From the NCBI GenBank assembly GCA_000827265.1, contig KN834749.1, positions 857,500-921,499 on the forward strand: 64,000 nucleotides of DNA, in the 5' to 3' direction. The position numbers and the translations under genes were made by a program. Origin of the DNA: Collybiopsis luxurians FD-317 M1. Its lineage: Eukaryota > Basidiomycota > Agaricomycetes > Agaricales > Omphalotaceae. The notes beneath the pieces are model-generated. The model worked only from the letters and a program-made list of their open reading frames with translations, did no database searches and was not told the origin of the DNA. Within the stretch, counting starts at the first letter, position 1. Every line of letters starts with the position of its first letter. Of this stretch, positions 54,452 through 64,000 are shown piece after piece.

Positions 54452-55209
54452 TGTTTTCTTCAGGGGACAATGAACGTAAAGTACAGCTTGGATATTTTGG
54501 GTATCCATGACTTAATGGGGTCTTGCTGGAGCGATGTGTGCCGCTCCTGAGTACCGGAGGAGTTTGACTATGTGCGTAATCTACGTCGAGAGTTACCATT
54601 CTTGAACACGATAATTCCTGCTCTGGACAAACTATGAGATTTCCCGCGACTGAGCTTACGGTTTTACCGATGGTTTCAGAGTGAGATCGAAAGCGCTCAA
54701 GCATGGACGGATGGATCCGTAAATATCGACGCTATCCCAAATGAAAGGGTAAATTTCGGGATAGCGAGTGCGATTGACCGGCCAGTGCAGACCACAATCC
54801 TATCGCGGACCGACAATGCGCGCCGCACGGAGTAATGGAGGCGAGATGGCCACAATCTGAACGGATCTTGGACTTCTACCTAAAGTCGAAAGTTCAAGAA
54901 AACTCAGCCTAGTTCAATTCGTCGTTCTGGCTATATCTGTTGTCTCCCGATCGTCCATCGTATCCCCATCCCTGCCCTGCAGTTGACTTCGGGAGACCCG
55001 ATGAACATGATGGGATCATGTAGCTCCTGGCCACCACTCGCTTCACAAACGATTGAGCAAAATCAGTTCAGGAATCCCATACAGTCACTTCAGCAGTAAA
55101 AAGGGTGAAATTGTAGTTCTTAATTCGATAAGATACATAACATTAAGGATACACACAACAAGCTCGAAAGCGACGCAAATAGAAATAAAATTACACTACC
55201 TAGCGAAAA
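54452..55209. other. Intergenic stretch, nothing recognised
   Basis: 758 bp between convergent genes. Short frames on both strands lack coding character. No repeat or RNA gene recognised. Confidence 0.5.
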
Positions 55210-56725
55210 TTAAACTGCATAAACCATATGCTCATGCGAAAGTTGTTTCCTTCGACGACGGCGACCCCCCCGCTTATTGACTCCGGTTTTGGCATGACGA
55301 GGACGCAAACCGAACTCCTGGAAAGCGCGAATGACAGAAATCAGAACAGGTATAACCACCACGAGAGCCAGACACTACATTTCATCGTGTGCATTAGCAA
55401 GTAGTCTGAGTTGAAAAAAAATAAAGGATTACCTGGCCAAAGCCAAATGATTGGCTTGGGAGAAGATTGTCTCGCAGCAGAATCTCATTAGACACGATGA
55501 GATACAAAAAGACTATGGTTTCGAAGATCAAGATACCAATAAACATCGGGTCAATGTCAGACCATCGTTTGCGGTCCGGACGGTTCGACCGTTGATCATG
55601 ACTTCGCGAGCTAATTTGTGGCGCGAGTGTAGTTAGTTGATAGGTTTCTTGAGAAGGATTGGCTGAAGGCAGTGGACTTGGAACTGGGGGAAGAGGAGAC
55701 AATTTCGAATGAATAGGAAGAACGGAAGAATCCTCCGTCTTCTTAGTAAGTTTGAGTTTACGCTTCTGGTAGGATATATAGTGTTCGTGCACGGTGGTCG
55801 CAATATAGGCGCAAGTGAGGATCGTGGTGAAGGTCAAGCCAACAATTCTTCCCGTACGATGTAAGGAGATTGGAAAGACAAATAGGACGTAATGCACGAT
55901 AGAAACGCATTGGCCGAAAGCTTCTAAATTGGCCCTTTTGGTATTCGAATCAAAATGCAGAGTACAGTCTTTGAAAGAGAAAGGGACGCACCACATGTAC
56001 AGGGTCCATGCCATTGATAGAAGAGTTTGTGCCTATGCGTCCCCATTAGCGTCCTTGGGTCGACGCTGAGCATCAAGATCAAGACGTACCATGGCAGCAG
56101 TTTTCACCCAATAATCCGAATCACGGTTACGCTCATGCTTTTCCTTCCTCTCCTCCGAGGTTCTATGTTTGTCTCTGTCTTTTCCTCTGCGTCTAGAATC
56201 TTTCTTGTGCCGAGAGTAACTCGCTAGAGCAACAAAGACACCAAAGTTAGCCAACCTATAGAGAGCAATATATAGATCAGCATCTTCAACAGCAGGATAT
56301 GCTTAGACGGCCAACTAACCATACTAGATTAGAAACTTGCAAAGCTTCTAGTAAAGTTAAGTTACTGTTGGTAAATGCAGCAATAGTCAGTCCAAAGTTC
56401 GTTGCGATAAAAGTCCAGAGCGCCGTGAGTGCTTCCTCCCAGGATCGGTCCACGAGAATGACTAACAGAATGAGCTGGGTGAGATAGTTACGGGAGGTGC
56501 ATATTGACGGTCTGCGCACCCAACAGGAAACTTTGAGAATAGAAACTTAAGCGTACGCCTAAACCTTGTCGCGAATTCAGTATGATTCGTACAGGGGAGA
56601 TTCAGGACTGAGTTACCTGAGATGTCTGAGTCACTCGATGAACAATTTGCTTGAACTGCAAGTGTTCACGGTCACCGATGAACGAGTGAAAGGTATAGAC
56701 TCTACTTACGCTGAGTGGTGTTCAT
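55210..56725 (-). CDS. Agaricomycete multi-span membrane protein
   Basis: Seven exons (56725-56710, 56655-56617, 56564-56520, 56461-56320, 56255-56090, 56032-55433, 55374-55210) give 390 residues. The first exon codes for only MNTTQ plus one base. The N-terminal part reads SSSDSDISGLGVRLSFYSQS, then ILVDRSWEEALTALW, ATNFGLTIAA, and LEALQVSNLVWLANFGVF, a pattern I know from large receptor-like families in mushrooms, with about seven spans. A charged loop (residues 98-145) is rich in Arg, Lys and Asp. The C-terminus is basic (NKRGGRRRRKQ). No ligand or enzyme function is known. Each early exon is under 50 nt, and the frame closes only with all of them. Confidence 0.78.
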
Positions 56726-56848
56726 GTAAGAAAAGACACAGCAGCTTAGCGCGTCAACATGTTATATGGATATGTAGCAAGCAGTGTTCTCATTTATTCG
56801 ACAGCTTTTTGAGTATATGCTCAAGGACACGTGCTTAAATGAGTAGTA

Positions 56849-58045
56849 CTACAACATAGGATCTCCAATACGCGAGATGTCGGATTTCATCTTCACCAGT
56901 CGTGTCAGAGTAGCATTGACTGGTAGATAAACATTGTGTGCCTTGCCTAGCCTTAAAAGATACCCATTGATATAATCAATTTCTGTCCCGGATCTCTTTC
57001 GAGCGCGCATATCAGCAAGCATAGAAGAGACATTGTGTTTTGTAGCCTCGGCCACACGTAAACACTCTGCCTCAAGGCTCTCCCGAGTGAGCTCCTCAGG
57101 TATGCGTTCTAGCAGAACTTCCTGTCCTGGTTCTATCTCAGCTGTCTTCATAAACTCCTTTGCCTCCGCGAGCATCTCTGCCTTGAAAACATTCGAAGCC
57201 TCCGTACATATTTTCCGTAGGAGAGCACGCGATGCTTCTGAATGGAACACCTCTCCATTTTTACACCCCGTAAGCGCTGTGAGGGGGTTAACAGCAGCGT
57301 TGATGACGAGTTTTCGTCGGACCGCAATCTGCATCTCCAACATTGGCAGCCAGGATGTGTTGAGAGATTCCATGGCTTGGAGGGAGGCAAGAGTGAGTCG
57401 CAGACTTCTATAGCGTGCAAACAAGGGGTCGTCGGCTTCAGAAGTTGTGATATCTGAAAAACGACCTTGTCTCTCCGGGGTCTGGTGGAAACCAGCCTCG
57501 AAATCCCGACCTCCGACATCTGGAACGATGCCATACCGAATCTCACCTCGTCCTGTATGGACGACATCGAGAAGCCCTCGGGTGAAGATTCCATGAGTAT
57601 TAGAAGCAATGATAAAGTGGGGGCGTTGCTTTGGGTTAACGAAGATCTCTCGCACGAGTTCGTCGTGTACACCCATGCCATTTTGTAAGAGGACGATCGT
57701 GGAATTTGGAGAGAGTCGTTTAGCGAGCTGACGCATTGCCGGGAGAGTTTGCTGGGCTTTGAGGGTGACAAAAAGGGATTCAATGTAGCGATTGTCAGAA
57801 GAAGTATTGGGTACTGTTGCGGTAGGCGAGACGATGTCGACTTCTGCTGTTCCATGAGTAAAACCTTTGGCAATGATTGGAATGCCATTTTCTTCATATG
57901 ATACACCGTCATTCCATAAAGCCTGACGGGCTCTAAGAACAGTTTTGTGGATGAGGGAGACAGAATGACCTTCGGGGAGGGTACGACGGAGATGATTTGC
58001 AACGAGGGTTCCAACAGCGCCGAGTCCGACAATATGGAATCGCAT
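56849..58045 (-). CDS. PAN5: 2-dehydropantoate 2-reductase (ketopantoate reductase)
   Basis: NADPH-dependent reduction of ketopantoate to pantoate in pantothenate and coenzyme A synthesis. Single exon of 398 codons. The N-terminal Rossmann motif is FHIVGLGAVGTLVA. Other marks are LFVTLKAQQT, IVLLQNGMGVHDEL (nucleotide contact), RRKLVINAAVNPLTALTGC with the catalytic Lys, and KRSGTEIDYINGYLLRLG with the catalytic Glu. It is somewhat longer than bacterial PanE owing to an insertion around residues 175-220. The start ATG at 58045 gives the Rossmann motif directly. It lies 123 bp upstream of the membrane-protein gene on the same strand. The gene is one of the few here without introns. Confidence 0.93.
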   Translation of the reverse strand: MRFHIVGLGAVGTLVANHLRRTLPEGHSVSLIHKTVLRARQALWNDGVSYEENGIPIIAKGFTHGTAEVDIVSPTATVPNTSSDNRYIESLFVTLKAQQTLPAMRQLAKRLSPNSTIVLLQNGMGVHDELVREIFVNPKQRPHFIIASNTHGIFTRGLLDVVHTGRGEIRYGIVPDVGGRDFEAGFHQTPERQGRFSDITTSEADDPLFARYRSLRLTLASLQAMESLNTSWLPMLEMQIAVRRKLVINAAVNPLTALTGCKNGEVFHSEASRALLRKICTEASNVFKAEMLAEAKEFMKTAEIEPGQEVLLERIPEELTRESLEAECLRVAEATKHNVSSMLADMRARKRSGTEIDYINGYLLRLGKAHNVYLPVNATLTRLVKMKSDISRIGDPML

Positions 58046-58369
58046 GACAGACTATGTTCTGAACATGTAGCAGTATTACTGGGTGCAGAAGACCGCGTTC
58101 AAGGCTGACGGTCAGAGAAAGGACCACTCGTTGGTGGACGCGTCGCGCAAGTTTCGGCGCTTTTTTTTTACCGGAGAGCCTTTTCCTCAATGCCTCCGAA
58201 CTAATTAATTATAACTTGCTCGTCAAGGGGGCCGTTCGCCAAAATTTCGGAGATCACATTCTCCACAAATAAAAGCAACCAGAGCAACCAATAGATCGCC
58301 TGAGATTATATCTCTTGATCTGTCTTCCTTCCCTCACATCCTCAGCTAGTACATCCTCTGCCCTTCACA
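58046..58369. promoter_or_regulatory. Divergent promoter region of ketopantoate reductase and aldo-keto reductase
   Basis: 324 bp between start codons; contains a poly-T tract (58162-58169) and an AT-rich element (AATTAATTATAA) near 58203. No other signal was recognised. Confidence 0.45.
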
Positions 58370-59825
58370 ATGTCATCCATTGTCTTGAAGAGAACTCACC
58401 AGAAGGTTTGCTTTCATTGTGTCCTATGTATTCTTCAGCTGCTAATCAAATTATTCTAGATGCCCGTCGTTGGGTGAGTATCCTCATCGATTATGGTGAC
58501 AGAGCTCTTATCCGTCTACATAAACAGTTTTGGTCTATGGAAAGTGACCAAATCCTCCTGCGCGGATGTAAGTTTTTTACACTTCAATGTCCAAACTTCC
58601 CTCCACCTTGTAAAATAGACCGTATATGCCGCAATCAAAGCCGGCTATCGCTTGTTCGACGGTGCTGGAGATTATGGCAACGAGAAGGAAGCTGGAGAAG
58701 GCGTAAAGCGCGCTATTAAAGATGGACTCGTCAAGAGAGAGGATTTGTGTAAGTGCAGCGCAAGGCGCATATTCCGGCAACCAGTTTTGATTTCATTCTC
58801 CAAAGTCATCACCTCCAAGCTCTGGAATACTTTCCATTCCAAGCAACATGTAAGTATCAGTCCGCAACTGACGTGCTTTCAATTACCGACCTATACTATC
58901 TCTCTAGGTTAACAAAACCGCAAAGATGCAACTTGGCTTGTGGGGGATAGACTACTTTGATCTCTTCCTCATCCATTTCCCCATTGCTCTTCAATACATA
59001 GACCCGTCAGAGAAATATCCTCCGGAATGGTGGGGACTCGATGGAAAGAGTGTAACTCTTGGCAAGTGCACATTACTTGTGGACCTACAACGCGGCTTAT
59101 TCGCCTTGGATTTTCAGAGAAAACTCCGATGCAAGAGACTTGGACTTGCATGGAAGAATTGGTTGACCAAGGTCTCGCGAAGAATATCGGTATCAGGTAT
59201 GTCGTTCTCATCGACCAGACCTAATTCCTGATTGTTCCGCTCTTCAGCAACTGTTCCGGCTCCATCATAATTGACATATACCGTTATGCTCGTATCGAAC
59301 CTCAAGTCCTTCAGGTCGAGATCCACCCCTACCTCACACAGGAACCTCTCCTCAAGCTCTCTAAAACTCTCGGAATGGCTGTTACTGCCTACAGCTCTTT
59401 TGGGCCGCAGAGTTATATCGAGCTGGGTATGGATAAAGGTGTCAAGACACTTTTTGAGCACGATGCAGTTTCGTCTGCGGCGGGAAGGCTTGGAAAGAGT
59501 AAGTGCATTCTTGTATTCATTTTCTTCCCAGGCGGAGTTTCTGACGACGGTCAAATATAGCTCCAGCACAAGTTCTTCTCCGTTGGGCAATCCAGCAAGG
59601 CTTGGCCGTCATTCCAAAGTCTAACGACCCACAACGCTTGCTGCAGAACTTGCAATGTGAGGATTTTGACTTGAACGAGAAAGAAATGAAGGCTATTAGC
59701 GGCTTGAATATTGGACTTAGGGTGAGTTTCGCCTTCTAAAAGAACCTAAAGCCTGGCATAATCGTCGTGATTTGTAGTTGAATGACCCTGCCGATATCGA
59801 TCCCCGCATCGCTATATTTGCTTGA
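58370..59825 (+). CDS. Aldo-keto reductase, xylose-reductase type
   Basis: NAD(P)H-dependent reductase of aldoses and aldehydes (AKR family 2-like). Ten exons (58370-58405, 58460-58473 of 14 nt, 58528-58567, 58619-58748, 58806-58849, 58908-59061, 59118-59196, 59248-59498, 59561-59721, 59778-59825) give 318 residues. Catalytic residues are in place: Asp and Tyr in [15 protein letters not shown], Lys in FITSKLWN, His in FLIHFPIA. The cofactor phosphate loop is IPKSN, and [10 protein letters not shown] and [10 protein letters not shown] are family landmarks. The sixth intron (59062-59117) is GC-AG (CTTG then GCAAGT); any GT donor nearby breaks frame. It may act in pentose or polyol metabolism. 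Confidence 0.93.
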
Positions 59826-60004
59826 GCTGCTCTCGGAATGAACGCATAACAGTTATCTTGTATAATATCTCGCTGTTTCCCGTCCTTATGTCTTGATGCG
59901 TAAATATAACTTGTTTACCCGTACAATGTGCACGATCGTCCGCAATAGGCACAATCTGCAAATTCAAGTACAAATCCTGGCTTTCCGTGCTCACATTCCT
60001 TTCT

Positions 60005-61185
60005 TCATGGTAAGACTGCAGATCCATGCTTCAAACTAACCTCTGCCCACTCGTTAACCCACAAATACCTCGAAAACAACACGTTTAACCACCGAAACCA
60101 TACTAGCTGGCTCCAATGTTGGTGCATGGCGCGGAGGGCGGAGAAATATTCAGGAATACCGGAGATGAAGACGGGCAGTGATTTGACATCCTGAATTTGC
60201 TCGCTTGTGCTTGAGCCAGAACCCCTCGCTCCAGCGAACTCAAATATCCCGTAGAATCCAAGATACTTCGTCAAATAAACCTCGGCTGACCTCAAAACTC
60301 TCATTGTCCACAAATCGAATTTTGCCACCAAAGGAGCGAGGATGGAGACATATTTGATGGAGAGGGGGACGGTAATGAGTAGGTAAAGTTTTGGTGATAC
60401 AGAATAATCGAAAGCTGGAGCCCTAGAAAGCATGCGCTGAAGTCCAAGGGAAATAGCTTTGTGGTTTGGGTGGTCGGAGATGCCGGAGCGGTCGAATGTC
60501 AGAATCTAAAAGAAAGTTACAAGGATGGATTGCAAGGGATGGAGAGGAGACTTGCGGTAGTAATGTTGTTCAAAGCCACAAACTCTTCCACCACATTCGC
60601 GATATACAATGGGTCCCAAGACTTTGAAGGATGCATGTCCATGTTGTCTTGTAGGTACCTGAACATGTATATGAATCTCGGTTTTCTGAAAAACGAAGAT
60701 GCATAGACATACGGATCATCTAGAACAACTCTATTCCCTTGTCTAATCCCTAAAACATCCAAACTTTTCTCATATTCTAGTCTGCGGATGTGTCCCAAAC
60801 CGGAGGCGTCCCCGGTTGAGAGGCATAAAGAGAACACCTGATTTTCACCGGTCCCTTGATTCTGGCGATATTCATCTTGCCCGTACGTTCCCTGCTTGGT
60901 CTCACTTCCGGTCTCCGAGATGCGTTCTTCCTCGTTGTTAACAGAGATTGCGTCAAGTTGCCATGAACGCGTCAATGCGAGTATTGTAGGAGCAAAGAAC
61001 AGGCACTCGTCGTCTGGGTGGGCGGTGACGAGGAGGACTCGTTGAGGCGCGCGCGCGCTTGACCCAGAAGCAGAGGTCAATTCAACATCATATTGAGTAT
61101 CGAACAAATTGCCCGAGTCGAATGGCCTGTAAAGGGCCGCTATAATGAGGGATAGGACGAGGACATGGAAGGCGGAAGGAAACAT
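60005..61185 (-). CDS. GPI12: GPI-anchor deacetylase (PIG-L/Gpi12)
   Basis: Removes the acetyl group from GlcNAc-phosphatidylinositol, the second step of GPI synthesis, on the cytosolic ER face. Three exons (61185-60713, 60658-60556, 60505-60005) give 358 residues. A membrane span at the N-terminus (FHVLVLSLIIAALY) is followed by the zinc-site motif VLLVTAHPDDECLFFAPT, CLSTGDASGLGHIRR, DDPYLQDNM and FDRSGISDHPNHKAIS with the second His pair. The tail SRYLWVNEW is typical of the family. An insertion rich in Glu, Gln and Thr lies after the first motif. The second intron (60555-60506) is GC-AG (ACC then GCAAGT). The upstream ATG at 61251 is less likely because the span would sit deeper. Confidence 0.93.
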
Positions 61186-61898
61186 GGTACCGCGGTCGTG
61201 GTGTAAAACTAAGTCAAACACGTGAGGTGTGGTCAAAGCGTTCATTATCAACGTATATCAACTTTGATTCCAAAAAGCTGTCCAGTTAAATATTAAAATA
61301 AAAGCGGCGTACATTGTCATTACGAAGAGTACTAGATGGGCTCCTTCGTACGATTAAGACTGTGCAAGGACCAGAGCATCGACACAACAATCAAGTCTAC
61401 GTACTCATATACACCGGTAATCTTTTCCCTGGCAAAAAATCGCATGTGGAATCTGATTTCAGTGGTCGTTTCTGCAAAAGTAAGCCAAACTCCGGCACCA
61501 TAAAGGTTGGAAAGCAAACCTACTCGTAGTTCTCACGCCACAAACGCGATATCGAGCGGGTTAGGTATTTTTTGAATGAGGCTTTGGAGCAGTATCTATT
61601 CTGTCGGCTGTGAATATCACTGGGTGAACTTGTGGAGCGGGATTGTGGCCGAATCCTATCACAACAGCTCTATATCACCTGGTACGTAAATTCGAAGAAA
61701 CTGGCTTGACTGGACGCTACAGCTAACCACTGCGATAGATACAGTGGCAAGCAGGTGCTGTTTAGATATGACTCCCTTCCGCTGCCGGACAATTTGACCC
61801 AGTATGCGTCTTGGACTGCGGGGCGCAGCAGTTGTTTACGTTTGTTGTCCATTGAATATATTATAAGAAGTGACGTGCATCTTTCAAGTCTTTCAATC
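61186..61898. other. Divergent intergenic region of GPI12 and the PB1 gene
   Basis: 713 bp between start codons. Includes an AT-rich block around 61282-61305 and a TATAAG element at 61861-61866, about 35 bp before the PB1 start. No gene is supported. Confidence 0.5.
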
Positions 61899-64000
61899 AT
61901 GTCCTCCTCCGTCTCCTTCAAACTAAGATCCAAAGACGGTACTATTACCCGTCGTCTTTCTTTCTCTCCATCATCACCACCTTCAGCCACCTCCCCTCCA
62001 ACATGGGATCATCTTTCTCAGAAAATTTCCATCCTCTTTTCAATTCCACCAGACAAAGTCGCTGTATCATACATTGACGAAGAGGAAGACGAGGTTACTC
62101 TCAGCTCCCAGGAGGAACTGGTCGACTTTTACAATACAAATCAGAGCTACATCAGAGGTGATGTCATCAAGTTCACTATCGAGGATTTGAGATTTCCCCG
62201 GAGAGGTGCTGCCTACAGGTCTTCCCCAAATTCACCTCCCACTCCTCCAGCGGCCACCGCTGCAAACTTTCGCAACACATTTGGCGGTAGTCTAAGCGAG
62301 GGTCTTCCCTTCAACATCGACGAAGACTGGCAGCATTTCCCTTCCGCCCTTGGAGGTCTCTTCTCAGTCAACGGTGGTCCTGCTGAGCAAGACAATGATT
62401 CATCCCTCCATGCCTTTGTGGAAGAGATCGAAAGTGGTGCCAGCACGACTTCTGGAGTCCAACAGGGCGAAGAAACTACCAGTATTAGTGACTCTGACAG
62501 TCACGTATCCACTGTCCTCCCTCCGAGGATTGATAAAGGCAAAGCTAGGGCCACAGAAGACGATAACGATGACGACGCCTCGTCCACTGCTTCACTCCTT
62601 GAAGAGAAGACTTTCGAGAAGCCAGATATCCATGTTTATGATGCAGCAAGTGGCAAGAAAGGTTCGAGGCGTAGCTCTGTGGCCCCTGCTACAGTTAGTG
62701 GAAGGAGTACACCCAAAGCGAATGCTGTCGGCACCAGGAGCACCCCCAGGGTTCATGTTCAGGAAGTACCTGAATCTCCTTCCCCGACTCCAGTCATTGT
62801 CCCTTCCGCTCCTACCTCTCGACCCATTTCTGTAACTCGTTCGGCACGTACATCCGTATCACTTCCTCCCAGCACAATCCCTGTTCTTCCTTCCCAGGAG
62901 AGTCTGCCTTCTGCCAGCGCTCGGATTGAATCAACTCCCCCCCCTTATGTCATGGATGAACCTGCTCCTTCTGACACTGCCGCCCAAATTATTCCCGAGG
63001 TCGATGTTCAGGCCAATGCTGATGCCGAAGATCCTCCTCTCCCTTCCTTGGATGTCGATGCTCGTGCTCAAGATGCATTCGCTCCGGTCAATCCCTCGCT
63101 ATCAGTTGACGTCGCAGACCTTCTTCGACATTTTTCCTCAGCTGTAGCCTCACATCCCGAACTTTCGGAAGGCTTCCGAAACATCTTGCGCAACGCCGCT
63201 GCTGGGACCTACTGGAATACAACCGTCGGTACCGCTCGCATATCAGGTGAGCAAAGGGATAGTATGGCAGACGTCGCCCAATCTGTGATATCAGAGCAAC
63301 TCAGTCGTCCGGATCTACAGGCAGGAGGAAGGGTTGCTGAGGCATTGGGAGTACTTTTCAGGACTATTAGTCAAGCTGTTGGGACGGCGCCCCACTCTAC
63401 AAATACGGCCACTGCTGCTACGGGGGCACCCACTGCAGCTGCTCCCCCTTCTTCATCGCCCACGCAAAGTCCACCGGCAACGCCAACACATCCCTGGGCT
63501 CTTGGAGCCCAGGCTTGGGGACGAGCTGGTGGTCCTTGGGCGGCAGCTCGATTCCGCGGTGGTCCTCGTAGATTTGGACCGTTTGGCCCCCATGGTCCAC
63601 CTCCACCTCCCGGACCTCTAGGTATGGCTGGCGTTCCTCCTCCTCCTCCCGGACCTCTAGGTATGGCTGGCATTCCTCCTCCTCCTCCTCCTCCCGGACC
63701 TCTAGGTATGGCTGGCATTCCTCCTCCTCCTCCCGGACCTCTAGGTATGGCTGGTGTTCCTCCTCCCCCTCCCCCCCCTCCTCCACCCAGACACGAGCCT
63801 CCTACTAGCCACAGAGGGAATCGTCATTCCTATGCAGGATATGTCGGACGCTGGGGTGCTGGGTATCCAGACTTACTTGGCAGAGTTGACGAAGGAGTCT
63901 CTGGTCTGGCAGGAGATCCACGTGAGCTCGAGCGAGCTGCTAGAGGCGATGTCGAAGTAAGCAGGCGAGAAGGAGGGCCGGCAGAGAGAGGTGGAGCTCG
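61899..64000 (+). CDS. PB1-domain protein with proline-rich repeats (3' end outside the window)
   Basis: A frame without stops runs from the ATG at 61899 to the end of the window (700 codons). Residues 1-100 form a PB1-like domain (FKLRSKDGTITRRLSF with the basic cluster, then SYIDEEEDEVTLSSQEELVDFY, the acidic OPCA motif), a dimerisation module of signalling and autophagy adaptors. The middle is a long disordered stretch. Around residues 400-490 lies a helical region (VDVADLLRHFSSAVASHPEL, VAEALGVLFRTISQAVG). Then come four copies of PPPPPGPLGMAG at about 63600-63770. A GTAAGC donor-like site at 63957 may begin an intron. A selective-autophagy or signalling scaffold is possible; the diagnostic C-terminal domain is beyond the window. 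Confidence 0.8.
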   Translation, partial: MSSSVSFKLRSKDGTITRRLSFSPSSPPSATSPPTWDHLSQKISILFSIPPDKVAVSYIDEEEDEVTLSSQEELVDFYNTNQSYIRGDVIKFTIEDLRFPRRGAAYRSSPNSPPTPPAATAANFRNTFGGSLSEGLPFNIDEDWQHFPSALGGLFSVNGGPAEQDNDSSLHAFVEEIESGASTTSGVQQGEETTSISDSDSHVSTVLPPRIDKGKARATEDDNDDDASSTASLLEEKTFEKPDIHVYDAASGKKGSRRSSVAPATVSGRSTPKANAVGTRSTPRVHVQEVPESPSPTPVIVPSAPTSRPISVTRSARTSVSLPPSTIPVLPSQESLPSASARIESTPPPYVMDEPAPSDTAAQIIPEVDVQANADAEDPPLPSLDVDARAQDAFAPVNPSLSVDVADLLRHFSSAVASHPELSEGFRNILRNAAAGTYWNTTVGTARISGEQRDSMADVAQSVISEQLSRPDLQAGGRVAEALGVLFRTISQAVGTAPHSTNTATAATGAPTAAAPPSSSPTQSPPATPTHPWALGAQAWGRAGGPWAAARFRGGPRRFGPFGPHGPPPPPGPLGMAGVPPPPPGPLGMAGIPPPPPPPGPLGMAGIPPPPPGPLGMAGVPPPPPPPPPPRHEPPTSHRGNRHSYAGYVGRWGAGYPDLLGRVDEGVSGLAGDPRELERAARGDVEVSRREGGPAERGGA
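63597..63770 (+). repeat. Four imperfect tandem copies of a 36- to 45-bp coding repeat
   Basis: Within the PB1-domain gene the sequence CCCGGACCTCTAGGTATGG recurs four times, each followed by a run of CCTCCT triplets of variable length. Every copy codes for GPLGMAG and a polyproline run of five to ten residues. The nearly identical nucleotide sequence points to recent slippage or unequal exchange. Confidence 0.85.

Noticed and set aside
48234..61185. A secondary-metabolite gene cluster around the acyltransferase, reductases and transporter
   Set aside because: No core synthase, P450 or prenyltransferase is present and most neighbours are housekeeping genes.
63371..63786. Two minus-strand Gly/Pro- or Glu-rich frames
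   Set aside because: Shadows of the polyproline repeat of the PB1-domain gene.
1..64000. Transposons, CRISPR arrays, tRNA or rRNA genes
   Set aside because: No terminal repeats, reverse transcriptase or transposase motifs, spaced repeats or tRNA-like arms were seen on reading both strands.

Overview
The window is nuclear DNA of a filamentous basidiomycete, most probably a mushroom-forming agaricomycete. Genes lie close together on both strands and most are split by many introns of about 45-65 bp with short exons between them. Agaricomycete-typical families are present: a DUF6533 membrane protein, a multi-span receptor-like protein and an F-box protein. Conserved eukaryotic housekeeping genes (ALG9, POM152, GCP4, NAF1, PFA4, GPI12, mitochondrial EF-Ts) fix the reading. 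I saw no rRNA, tRNA, CRISPR array, transposon or prophage. Gene models were assembled by hand from donor, acceptor and phase agreement, so coordinates are the outer limits of the CDS and exons are listed in the evidence. About 30 genes are modelled with roughly 139 introns.

Layout. 1-4.5 kb: the 3' end of a GPI-anchored protein, a probable mitochondrial protein, a doubtful membrane protein and an alkaline ceramidase. 5-12 kb: a beta-propeller lactonase, EF-Ts and NAF1 (head to head, 60 bp apart) and a Ser/Pro-rich protein. 12-18.4 kb: a small ACT-domain protein, a possible chromatin protein, an unknown protein and the palmitoyltransferase PFA4. 18.5-28.4 kb, all on the minus strand: a CCCH zinc-finger protein with a Trp-Gly repeat array, a double-bromodomain protein, CutC, an F-box protein and ALG9. 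28.7-36 kb: DUF6533 protein, an unknown protein, a membrane-anchored thioredoxin and an RNase III-like/dsRBD protein. 36.4-47.5 kb: POM152, inorganic pyrophosphatase, gamma-tubulin complex protein 4 and a TBC protein. 48.2-54.5 kb: an HxxxD acyltransferase, then a GDP-fucose transporter divergent from an O-fucosyltransferase-like enzyme. 55.2-64 kb: a seven-exon membrane protein, ketopantoate reductase, an aldo-keto reductase, the GPI deacetylase GPI12 and a PB1-domain protein that runs off the window.

How genes relate. Several serve the secretory pathway: ALG9 (N-glycans), GPI12 (GPI anchors), PFA4 (ER palmitoylation), and the transporter/fucosyltransferase pair, which is the best candidate for a functional neighbourhood. 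The most unusual features are in gene structure: seven apparent GC-AG introns, exons of 6 and 8 nt, and a GCP4 gene that is only open if a 24-nt intron is removed. The most unusual proteins are the CCCH/Trp-Gly protein (a possible Argonaute-binding platform) and a TBC protein that lacks both catalytic fingers.
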